Below the pieces are notes generated by a model. It did not search any database and was not told the origin of the DNA. It worked only from the letters and a program-made list of their open reading frames with translations. The position numbers were made by a program, and so were the translations under genes. This document shows, piece after piece, positions 51,356-58,796 of a DNA stretch of 64,000 nt (position 1 is the stretch's first letter; every line of letters starts with the position of its first letter). The DNA lies in contig NZ_BNBC01000012.1 in the NCBI RefSeq assembly GCF_014654675.1, positions 133,427 to 197,426 on the forward strand. The letters are read 5' to 3'. The DNA comes from Streptomyces spiralis (GTDB lineage: Bacteria > Actinomycetota > Actinomycetes > Streptomycetales > Streptomycetaceae).

Positions 51356-52033
51356 TCAGGTACGGGCCCAGGCGTAGCACCCGGTGGACGTGAACGTCTT
51401 CGTCCCCTTCCGCACGGTGATCGTGTGCTGCCGGCCCGAGGCGCCGTCCAGCGACCAGGAGCAGTCCTTCGACTTGGTCAGCGCACGGTAGGTGCCGGGC
51501 GCCGGAGCGGCGTGCGTGCCGTCCGCGTAGCCGCCCTTCGCCGCCTCGATCAGCGGCTTCTGATCCGGGCACAGGCCGTTGACGGCGGCGTCGGCCCCCT
51601 TGATGTCACCCGCGATGACCGCGCCCACGGCCGCGTCCCGGTCGACCTTCGCCGTGTACGCGAGCCGGTCGCAGACGTCCTGCCCGGCCTGGAGGATCGC
51701 CGCCGGGTCCATGCCCTTGGGCACCCGGCCCGACAGGTACTTCTTCTCCTTCTTGGTGAACGACCCGGTGGCCGGGGTGAGTTCGGCATCGGGGACGGTG
51801 TTCCGCGGGCCCTGGGCGGCGCCGCCCGCGGCGGTCCGGCCCGGCGAGGGCGCACCGGACGACGGCGTGGCGGACGTACCGTCCCCGGACGGTGCGGCGG
51901 CGGCCGGGGCGGCCGGGCGCGGCGTCGCGCTCCCGTCCGCCCCGGTGTGCCGCCCGCCCTTGTCCGAGCTGCCGCAGCCGGCCAGCAGCAGCGGCGCCAG
52001 CAGGGCGAGCGCGACCAGCGAGACCTTCTTCAT
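51356..52033 (-). CDS. Secreted lipoprotein, unknown function
   Basis: A 225-residue lipoprotein. The signal peptide MKKVSLVALALLAPLLLAGC ends in a perfect lipobox LAGC (Cys20). A Pro/Ser/Ala-rich linker of about 65 residues follows, then a compact domain of about 140 residues with four cysteines (in DVCDRL, GLCPDQ, KDCSW and TGCYAW) that could form two disulfides. I do not recognise the domain. The ATG shares one base with the stop of the upstream LamG-protein gene (TGATG), so the two are cotranslated and probably act together at the cell surface. Confidence 0.8.
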   Translation of the reverse strand: MKKVSLVALALLAPLLLAGCGSSDKGGRHTGADGSATPRPAAPAAAAPSGDGTSATPSSGAPSPGRTAAGGAAQGPRNTVPDAELTPATGSFTKKEKKYLSGRVPKGMDPAAILQAGQDVCDRLAYTAKVDRDAAVGAVIAGDIKGADAAVNGLCPDQKPLIEAAKGGYADGTHAAPAPGTYRALTKSKDCSWSLDGASGRQHTITVRKGTKTFTSTGCYAWART

Positions 52034-54297
52034 CAGCCGCCCGTCCCCGCCTTGTAGTGGGCCAGGACCTGGCTCGCCGTCAGCGCCTTGCCGTAGACGG
52101 CCACCTCGTCGATCCGCCCCGTGTAGAACCGGCTCGACGGCTTGTTCGGCCAGGAGTCCAGGTTGTCCCCGCCGACGCGCCAGTAGCCCGTGAACGACTG
52201 GTTGCCCGAGACGAGCGGGTTGGCGCCGCGCAGGCTGCCGTCGACGTACAGGCTGATGCCGCCGGAGCCCTCGGTGGCGACCACGTGGTGCCACTTCCCG
52301 TCGTTGTACGTCTGGGAGGTGGTGACCGCCCTCACCGAGCCGGTGTACACGCCGAAGACGAGCCGTCCGTCGTTGGTCATGTAGATGTTCTTGTCCTGCC
52401 GGCTGGACACCAGCTGGACCTTGTTGCCGTAGCCGATGAGCTTGCCGCCGGTGGTGCTGGTGGTCTTGAACCACAGCTCCAGCGAGAAGGTGGACGGCGC
52501 GCTGTGCGGCTTGTCGGTGTACGTCCACTCGCTCTGCGAGCCGGTGTACTCGACCGAGCGGCCCGAACCGGCCGCCCCGTCCGCGACGGCCTGCGTCGGC
52601 GCGTTCCAGTGCACCCCGTTGTCGTCGCCGCTGGAGCTGTCGGCCGCGTAGGCGCCGGAGGTCTCGTTGAAGCGCCAGTACAGGGAGGCGCCGTCACCGC
52701 GGACCTTCGCGGCGTAGGCGTCCGCCGCCGAGGCCACCCGCACCGACTGGGCGGCCGACTTGCCGGAGGTGTTGGTGCCGTCCGAGGCGGTGATCCGGTA
52801 CGAGTGCGTCTCGCCCGCCGCCACGCTCGTGTCCGTCCACGTGAGCTGGGGCCGGGACCAGGGCAGCGAGCCGGCGGTCACCTGGTACACCGGGGTGGTG
52901 CCGTCGTCCTTGTAGACGCGATAGGTCAGGCTGCTGTCGTCGGTGTCGTAGCTGGAGCGCCAGTGCACCGCGACCTTGCCCGCCTCGGTGCTCTCCACCT
53001 GCACCTGCGGCACGGTCGGCGCCCCGGTGTCCGGGCCGGAGGAGACCCGGGTCAGGGACTGCTGGGCGGTGCCGTTGACGGTGGTGAACTCGCCGCCCAC
53101 CCACAGGTAGTCGGTGCCGTCCTTGGGGGCGAGGGCGAACACCCGCGGGCCGATTCCCTCACCGATGCCGTCGTTGGTGTCGGGGGCCCAGCCGACCATG
53201 TGCGGGTCGTTGATGCCCTCGGCCAGCAGATGGTGCCGCTGGCCGTCCGGGAACCCGCCCATCGAGGAGCAGTCGTGGGCGTGCGAGGCGCTGTAGACCA
53301 GCCCCTTGTACAGCTGGAGCGCCTGGGTGGCACCGAGGCAGGTGTCGCGCCAGCGCTGCGCGAAGGTGTCCGGGTCGAAGGCGGTCCGCCCGTCGAACCC
53401 GCCGGTGCCCTCGTTGGCGGTGTAGACACCCGTCGCGTCGGCGGTGATGTCCTTGACGACGGAGGTGTCCTGGAAGAAGCCGCGCGGGTAGGCGTGGGTC
53501 ACCGCACCGGTGCCGGCGTCGGTGACGGCCAGGGCGTGCGAGTCGCTGCCGTTGACGGTGAAGAAGTCGCCGCCGACCGCCACGTGCCTGCCGTCCGCGG
53601 TCACCTCCACGGCTCGTCCGGGCTCGTCCGCGTTCACGGTCCAGGGGGTCAGGTCCCCGGCGGTGTCCACGGCGGCGAACCGCTGCCGGGTGGTGCCGTT
53701 GACACTGGTGAAGTCGCCGCCGAAGTAGACGGTGTCGGCGGTCACGGCCAGCGCGCGCACGGTGGCCGGGACCGACGGACGGAAGTCGGTGCGGGGCGTG
53801 CACGTGGCGATGTCGATGGCGGCCAGGCTGCTCACGCCGACCCCGTTGACCGCGCCGAAGTACCCGCCGGCGTACAGGGTTCTGCCGTCCGGCGACACGG
53901 CGAGCGCGCGCACGGTCGCGGTCCCGCTGCCCACCGTGAACGACAACTGGCAGTCGGTGGGTGCACCGGTCGCCGCGTCGAACGCCGCGAAGTTCACCGC
54001 CGACCGCTCAGCGGGGTCTCCCGCCGCGGTCCCGGCGGGCCGGATCGCCGAGAAGGTGCCGCCGGCGAACACCACGCCCTGGGCCTGGGCGAGGGCCCAC
54101 ACGATGCCGTTGGCCTGCCAGGTGGGCAGCTTGTCGGCGGTCAGGGCGACCGGCGGGGTGAGCGCCCCGGCCTGGCCTGTGGCGAGCGGCAGGCAGAGCA
54201 GGGGAGTGGCGCAGGCCAGGGCGAGCGCGGTGAGGGTCCTGCGGCGTCCTGGTCCGCGCTGCCCCGGCCGTCCGGGGCGTATGGATCTGCCGTGCAT
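52033..54297 (-). CDS. Large secreted protein with beta-propeller-like, fibronectin III and LamG domains
   Basis: A 754-residue exported protein. After a signal peptide with a long, Arg-rich N-region (cleavage near residue 45) comes a region of about 380 residues made of repeated units such as VFAGGTFSAI, LYAGGYFGAV, VYFGGDFTSVNGTTRQRFAA and LWVGGEFTTVNGTAQQSL. This is a beta-propeller-type repeat. A fibronectin-III-like domain (about 445-535) and a C-terminal LamG/concanavalin-like domain (about 550-750) follow. No catalytic motif is seen, so binding to glycan or surface structures is likely. The ATG at 54297 follows AGGAG. It heads a two-gene unit with the lipoprotein, placed inside the polysaccharide locus. 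Confidence 0.82.
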   Translation of the reverse strand: MHGRSIRPGRPGQRGPGRRRTLTALALACATPLLCLPLATGQAGALTPPVALTADKLPTWQANGIVWALAQAQGVVFAGGTFSAIRPAGTAAGDPAERSAVNFAAFDAATGAPTDCQLSFTVGSGTATVRALAVSPDGRTLYAGGYFGAVNGVGVSSLAAIDIATCTPRTDFRPSVPATVRALAVTADTVYFGGDFTSVNGTTRQRFAAVDTAGDLTPWTVNADEPGRAVEVTADGRHVAVGGDFFTVNGSDSHALAVTDAGTGAVTHAYPRGFFQDTSVVKDITADATGVYTANEGTGGFDGRTAFDPDTFAQRWRDTCLGATQALQLYKGLVYSASHAHDCSSMGGFPDGQRHHLLAEGINDPHMVGWAPDTNDGIGEGIGPRVFALAPKDGTDYLWVGGEFTTVNGTAQQSLTRVSSGPDTGAPTVPQVQVESTEAGKVAVHWRSSYDTDDSSLTYRVYKDDGTTPVYQVTAGSLPWSRPQLTWTDTSVAAGETHSYRITASDGTNTSGKSAAQSVRVASAADAYAAKVRGDGASLYWRFNETSGAYAADSSSGDDNGVHWNAPTQAVADGAAGSGRSVEYTGSQSEWTYTDKPHSAPSTFSLELWFKTTSTTGGKLIGYGNKVQLVSSRQDKNIYMTNDGRLVFGVYTGSVRAVTTSQTYNDGKWHHVVATEGSGGISLYVDGSLRGANPLVSGNQSFTGYWRVGGDNLDSWPNKPSSRFYTGRIDEVAVYGKALTASQVLAHYKAGTGG

Positions 54298-54454
54298 GGT
54301 TTCTCCTAGCTGTGCGAGCGGGTGCGTCCGTGCTGTGGGGGCGTCCCTGTGGAGGGGGTGCCGGGCGGGTACGAAGGGCCGGGCGGCCCGGGGGAGGGGG
54401 GAGGCCGGGCCGCCCGGCGGTGGGAGAGGGCTCAAGGGGTGGCGTGCGGGCCGT

Positions 54455-55468
54455 TCACCGGTCCACGCGTACGGCGGTGCCGGTCAGCTCGGCCTCCAGG
54501 CGGGCCACATCGGCGTCCACCATGATCCGGGCGAGCTCCTGCACCCTCACCGAGGGCTTCCAGTCCAGCAGTTCCTCGGCCTTGGAGGCGTCCCCGATGA
54601 GGGCGTCGACCTCGCTGGGGCGCTCGTACTTGGGGTCGTAGCGGACGAACTCGGTCCAGTCCAGGCCGGCGTGCGAGAACGCGACCTCCAGGAACTGCCG
54701 TACCGTCGCGGGCTCGCCGGTGGCCACCACGTAGTCGTCGGGCACGTCCCGCTGGAGCATCCGCCACATCGCCTCGACGTACTCGGGCGCGTACCCCCAG
54801 TCGCGCACCGCGTCGAGGTTGCCGAGGTAGAGGCGGTCCTGCAGGCCCGCCTTGATCCGGGCGACCGCACGCGTGATCTTCCGGGTCACGAAGGTCTCGC
54901 CCCGGCGCGGCGACTCGTGGTTGAAGAGGATGCCGTTGACCGCGAACATGTCGTACGCCTCGCGGTAGTTGACGGTCGCCCAGTACCCGAAGACCTTGGC
55001 GCAGCCGTAGGGGCTGCGGGGGTGGAACGGCGTCTTCTCGTTCTGCGGGGGCGGGGTCGCGCCGAACATCTCCGAGGACGACGCCTGGTACAGCCGGGTC
55101 TCGATGCCGCTGGCCCGCACCGCCTCCAGGAGCCGGATGGTGCTCAGCCCGGTCACGTCGCCCGTGTACAGCGGCGCGTCGAAGGAGACCCGCACATGGG
55201 ACTGGGCACCCAGGTTGTACACCTCGTCGGGCCTGAGGTCCCGCAGCAGGTTCACCAGCGCCACCCCGTCCGACAGATCGGCGTAGTGCAGCACGAACGT
55301 CCGCTCCGGCTGGTCCGGGCCCTGGTAGATGTGGTCGATTCGCTCGGTGTTGAACGTCGACGACCGGCGGATCAGGCCGTGCACGGTGTAGCCCTTGGCC
55401 AGCAGCAGCTCCGCCAGATAGGAGCCGTCCTGGCCGGTCACCCCGGTGATGAGAGCCGACTTGCCCAT
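54455..55468 (-). CDS. gmd: GDP-mannose 4,6-dehydratase
   Basis: An extended short-chain dehydrogenase/reductase of 337 residues that makes GDP-4-keto-6-deoxy-mannose from GDP-mannose. Motifs: [16 protein letters not shown] at the NADP site, [18 protein letters not shown] typical of Gmd, the active-site [12 protein letters not shown], and [10 protein letters not shown] (Tyr and Lys of the catalytic set). [18 protein letters not shown] is a hallmark of Gmd. It is divergent from fcl across a 105-base spacer that holds a 20-bp palindrome. With fcl it provides GDP-fucose. Confidence 0.95.
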   Translation of the reverse strand: MGKSALITGVTGQDGSYLAELLLAKGYTVHGLIRRSSTFNTERIDHIYQGPDQPERTFVLHYADLSDGVALVNLLRDLRPDEVYNLGAQSHVRVSFDAPLYTGDVTGLSTIRLLEAVRASGIETRLYQASSSEMFGATPPPQNEKTPFHPRSPYGCAKVFGYWATVNYREAYDMFAVNGILFNHESPRRGETFVTRKITRAVARIKAGLQDRLYLGNLDAVRDWGYAPEYVEAMWRMLQRDVPDDYVVATGEPATVRQFLEVAFSHAGLDWTEFVRYDPKYERPSEVDALIGDASKAEELLDWKPSVRVQELARIMVDADVARLEAELTGTAVRVDR

Positions 55469-55483
55469 TCAAAACCCCCTCCG

Positions 55484-55503
55484 ACGTGACCGATCGGTCA
55501 CGT
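55484..55503. promoter_or_regulatory. 20-bp perfect palindrome between gmd and fcl
   Basis: ACGTGACCGATCGGTCACGT is a perfect inverted repeat placed 16 bases upstream of the gmd start and 70 upstream of fcl. Its length and symmetry suggest a dimeric repressor site controlling both divergent genes. The regulator is not in view. Confidence 0.7.
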
Positions 55504-55573
55504 TTTCATGTGAATTGCTCTGATCTGTCGAGGAACGTCCCCCGAGGCCGTCCGGCGCTGGCAGAATCCGTGC

Positions 55574-56596
55574 ATGACAGCTGACGCTTCGCACCAGCCC
55601 ACGGCGCCCTCGCCGGCGTCCTCGTCCTCGCTCACGGCCCCGGGCGCGTCCTCGCCCTCGCTGCTCCCGCGCGCGGCCCGCGTGTTCGTCGCGGGCCACC
55701 GGGGCCTGGTCGGGTCCGCGGTGGCCCGCCGGCTGGCGGCCGACGGACACGAGGTGCTCACCCGCTCCCGGGACCAGCTCGACCTGCGCGACGCCGCGCG
55801 GACCGAGGCCTTCCTGCGCGACGCCCGCCCGGACGCCGTCGTGCTGGCCGCCGCCAAGGTCGGCGGGATCATGGCCAACAGCACCTCTCCGGTGCAGTTC
55901 CTGGAGGACAACCTGCGGATCCAGCTGAGCGTCATCGCCGGCGCGCACGCCGCCCGCGTCCCGCGCCTGCTGTTCCTCGGCTCGTCCTGCATCTATCCCA
56001 AGCACGCCGAGCAGCCCATCCGCGAGGAGTCGCTGCTCACCGGCCCGCTGGAGCCGACCAACGAGGCGTACGCCATCGCCAAGATCGCCGGCATCACCCA
56101 GGTGCAGTCCTACCGCCGCCAGTACGGCGCCTCGTACATCAGCGCCATGCCGACCAACCTCTACGGTCCCGGCGACAACTTCGACCTGGCCACCTCGCAC
56201 GTGCTGCCCGCGCTCGTACGCCGCTTCCACGAGGCCCGCGTCAGCGGCGCGCCGGAGGTCGTGCTGTGGGGTACCGGCACCCCGCGCCGGGAGTTCCTGC
56301 ACGTCGACGACGTGGCGGCGGCCTGCGCCCTGCTCCTGGAGCGCTACGACGGCGACGGCCCGGTCAACATCGGCTGCGGCGAGGACCTGCCGATCAGCGA
56401 ACTCGCCGAAGTAGTGCGTCAGGTGACGGGCTATGAGGGGTCCGTCGTCTGGGACACCAGCAAGCCCGACGGCACCCCGCGCAAGCTCCTGGACGTCTCC
56501 CGGCTCACCTCGCTCGGCTTCAAGCCCGCCGTGGCCCTGCGGGACGGCATCGCGGCGACGTACGAGTGGTGGCTGGCCCAGCAGCGGACCGGCTGA
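55574..56596 (+). CDS. fcl: GDP-L-fucose synthase
   Basis: The 3,5-epimerase/4-reductase that finishes GDP-L-fucose synthesis using NADPH. The 340-residue protein has a non-conserved Ser/Pro/Ala N-terminus of about 30 residues. The fold then follows: VFVAGHRGLVGSAVARRL at the cofactor site, AAAKVGGIMANSTSPVQFL, LGSSCIYPKHAEQPIREESL with Ser and Cys of the active site, and NEAYAIAKIAG with the catalytic Tyr-x3-Lys. YGPGDNFDLATSHVLPALVR is diagnostic for the family. It is paired with divergent gmd and followed by a bidirectional terminator. Confidence 0.95.
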   Translation: MTADASHQPTAPSPASSSSLTAPGASSPSLLPRAARVFVAGHRGLVGSAVARRLAADGHEVLTRSRDQLDLRDAARTEAFLRDARPDAVVLAAAKVGGIMANSTSPVQFLEDNLRIQLSVIAGAHAARVPRLLFLGSSCIYPKHAEQPIREESLLTGPLEPTNEAYAIAKIAGITQVQSYRRQYGASYISAMPTNLYGPGDNFDLATSHVLPALVRRFHEARVSGAPEVVLWGTGTPRREFLHVDDVAAACALLLERYDGDGPVNIGCGEDLPISELAEVVRQVTGYEGSVVWDTSKPDGTPRKLLDVSRLTSLGFKPAVALRDGIAATYEWWLAQQRTG

Positions 56597-56607
56597 GCGG
56601 ATCCTCG

Positions 56608-56643
56608 GCTCCGGGGCCCGGCCCACGGGCGGGCCCCCGGAGC
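56608..56643. terminator. Bidirectional terminator between fcl and the sugar-phosphate transferase gene
   Basis: GCTCCGGGGCCCG (56608-56620) pairs with CGGGCCCCCGGAGC (56630-56643) with one bulged base, between convergent genes. Confidence 0.8.
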
Positions 56644-56665
56644 GGGTGGCACCCATGGCGGCCCC

Positions 56666-58450
56666 TCAGTACGCACCGCGGCCGTCGACGACCGCGCGCA
56701 GGGTCCGGGTCATGATCTCCACATCGGTGGCGACCGACCAGTTGTCCACGTACCACAGGTCCAGCGACACCGTCTCGTCCCAGGACAGGTCCGAGCGCCC
56801 GCTGACCTGCCACAGCCCGGTCATGCCCGGCTTTACGGCGAGCCGCCGCAGCTCGGTGCGGGTGTAGCGGGCCACCTCGTCGGGCAGCGGCGGTCGCGGC
56901 CCTATCAGGGACATGTCACCGCGGAGGACGTTGAGCAGCTGCGGCAGCTCGTCCAGGGACAGCCGGCGCAGCACGGAGCCGAGCGGGGTGACACGCGGGT
57001 CGCGCCGCATCTTGAACATGTGGCCGTCGTGCTGGTTGGCGCCCGAGCGGGTGAGTTCGGCCCGGCGGGCCTCGGCGTCGACGACCATGGTGCGGAACTT
57101 CCACATGGTGAACGGCCGGCCGTCCAGCCCGCAGCGGATCTGCCGGTGGAAGACCGGTCCCGGCGAGGTGCAGCGCACGGCCACCGCCAGCGCCGCGAAC
57201 AGCGGTGCCAGCACCACGAGCCCGAGGGCCGCGCCCAGCCGGTCCAGCAGCGACTTCAGCACCGGCTGCCCGAACTGCTGAGCGGGCGGTGCCACCTGCA
57301 GAACGGTCAGCCCGGCCGCCGTGGTGGGCCGTACCCGGGACTCGGTGACCTCGGCGAGTCCGGGCACCACGGCGAGCTGGAGCCCGGCGCCGTGCAGCGC
57401 CCAGGCCACGTGCCGCAGCCGCTCGCCGGTCATCCGCAGCCCCGGCACGACCAGGGCGGCGTCCGCCCCGTGGTCGGCCACCGCCCGCAGGACGGCGTCC
57501 GCGTCCCCCGCGCGGTCGGTGCCGATGTCCGGCAGCCGCTGGGCGACGGGCATGCCGCACTGCACGGCCCGGGAGCCGACCGGGACCACCCCGACGACCA
57601 CGTAGGCGTGGTCCGTGCGGGAGGCGAGGCGGGAGACGACCTGGTCCACGGCGGCCGGCTCACCCACCACCAGCGCCCGGCGCACCGCGCGCGCCTGGCG
57701 CCGCTGCCGGTTCAGGTGCAGTTTCGTCGTCAGTGCGACCGCCGCGGCCAGGGCGAGGCCGGGGGTGAGGGCGGCGAGCGCCAGGGTCGGCCGGGGACCG
57801 TCGTCCAGGCCGGCGAGGGTCAGCGCCAGCGCCAGGAACCCGGCCAGCAGCACCCAGTCCCGTACGGCGGCCAGCACGCCCCAGGACTCGCCGAGGCGCT
57901 GGGCGGCGTACCGGCGCCGGGTCGCCCGAATGGCGGTCCAGGCGCCCGCTCCGATCAGCCCGCCGAGCGCGGGCACGTCCTGGCCGTCCGCGGCCAGGGC
58001 CGCGGTCAGCGGGACACCGATGCCGCAGGTGTCGGCGAGCACCGCGAGCGGCCGGTACCAGCGGGCCTTCCCGTCACCCGTTCGGACCTGCGGTCTGAGC
58101 CGGCCCGGAGCGGGTCTGGCGAGGCGGCCGAAACCGGGCCTGGCCGGCCGGGACGCGTCCGGCGCCGTGGCCTCCGGTGCCGGCGTCGTGCGATGCGCGG
58201 CCCGGGGAATCGTTTTGGCTGGTGCCGGTGGCCCCGGCACGCCGGAGCCGGGCGCCGCCGCGTCCGCCGCCCCCACGGCGCCCACGGTGCCTGTGGCCTC
58301 TCCTGTGCCCACTGAACCCGCTGAGCCCGCTGTGGTCGCTCCCCCCACCGTGCCCGTCGTCCCGGCCGTCGCCGTCGCGTCCGTGGATCTCTCCGTCACC
58401 GGCTCCCCGGTGGACTCCGAGGTGGTCTCCGACACGCCGACTTCTCGCAT
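56666..58450 (-). CDS. Undecaprenyl-phosphate sugar-phosphate transferase (polyprenyl glycosylphosphotransferase)
   Basis: The initiating enzyme of exopolysaccharide synthesis, which puts the first sugar-phosphate on undecaprenyl phosphate. The protein has about 594 residues. The first 100 or so are a low-complexity Thr/Gly/Ala/Pro cytoplasmic tail. Several hydrophobic segments (about 130-230) and a CoA-binding-like middle domain follow. The C-terminal bacterial sugar transferase domain has a membrane segment before FHRQIRCGLDGRPFTMWKFR, then LSLDELPQLLNVLRGDMSLI, GPRPPLPDEV and KPGMTGLWQVSGRSDLSWDE. The ATG at 58450 is preceded by GGGGGG; an upstream in-frame ATG at 58465 is possible. The sugar is probably glucose or galactose; this is inference. 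Confidence 0.88.
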   Translation of the reverse strand: MREVGVSETTSESTGEPVTERSTDATATAGTTGTVGGATTAGSAGSVGTGEATGTVGAVGAADAAAPGSGVPGPPAPAKTIPRAAHRTTPAPEATAPDASRPARPGFGRLARPAPGRLRPQVRTGDGKARWYRPLAVLADTCGIGVPLTAALAADGQDVPALGGLIGAGAWTAIRATRRRYAAQRLGESWGVLAAVRDWVLLAGFLALALTLAGLDDGPRPTLALAALTPGLALAAAVALTTKLHLNRQRRQARAVRRALVVGEPAAVDQVVSRLASRTDHAYVVVGVVPVGSRAVQCGMPVAQRLPDIGTDRAGDADAVLRAVADHGADAALVVPGLRMTGERLRHVAWALHGAGLQLAVVPGLAEVTESRVRPTTAAGLTVLQVAPPAQQFGQPVLKSLLDRLGAALGLVVLAPLFAALAVAVRCTSPGPVFHRQIRCGLDGRPFTMWKFRTMVVDAEARRAELTRSGANQHDGHMFKMRRDPRVTPLGSVLRRLSLDELPQLLNVLRGDMSLIGPRPPLPDEVARYTRTELRRLAVKPGMTGLWQVSGRSDLSWDETVSLDLWYVDNWSVATDVEIMTRTLRAVVDGRGAY

Positions 58451-58796
58451 GCGCCCCCCAGCCATACGCCGTCGTCACGGGTCCATCCGTCTCTCTCGGT
58501 CCCCACCGAACGGATGTACCCAAGTGATCGTGGACCCTATGACACAACTGTGGTCGTCCGTTGAGGTTTTCGAGAAATTCATAGGAATCCGGTGAAGAAG
58601 TTCACAACTGGCGTTCACACCACCCTCATCCGATGCTGGCGGAAACCCCGACGAAACAGACTGTGTATGGCCGGTGGACCGTGAGTGTCCCTCCCCAGGG
58701 GTGGTGGGTCCGCCCGGTATCGGGTACATACGTTCCAGTAGCACCGGTCAGTAACGTACCGTCCCCAAGATCCCTATACGCGGCGAGGTGAGCCTC
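58451..58796. other. Divergent promoter region, no gene
   Basis: This 346-base spacer between the sugar-phosphate transferase and acyl-CoA dehydrogenase genes is AT-richer than its surroundings around 58540-58620. It contains the inverted repeat GTGAA-GAAG-TTCAC (58592-58605) followed by a repeat of GTTCACA at 58613. I see no credible protein gene. Promoters for both flanking genes must lie here, but I could not assign -35/-10 boxes with confidence. Confidence 0.45.
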
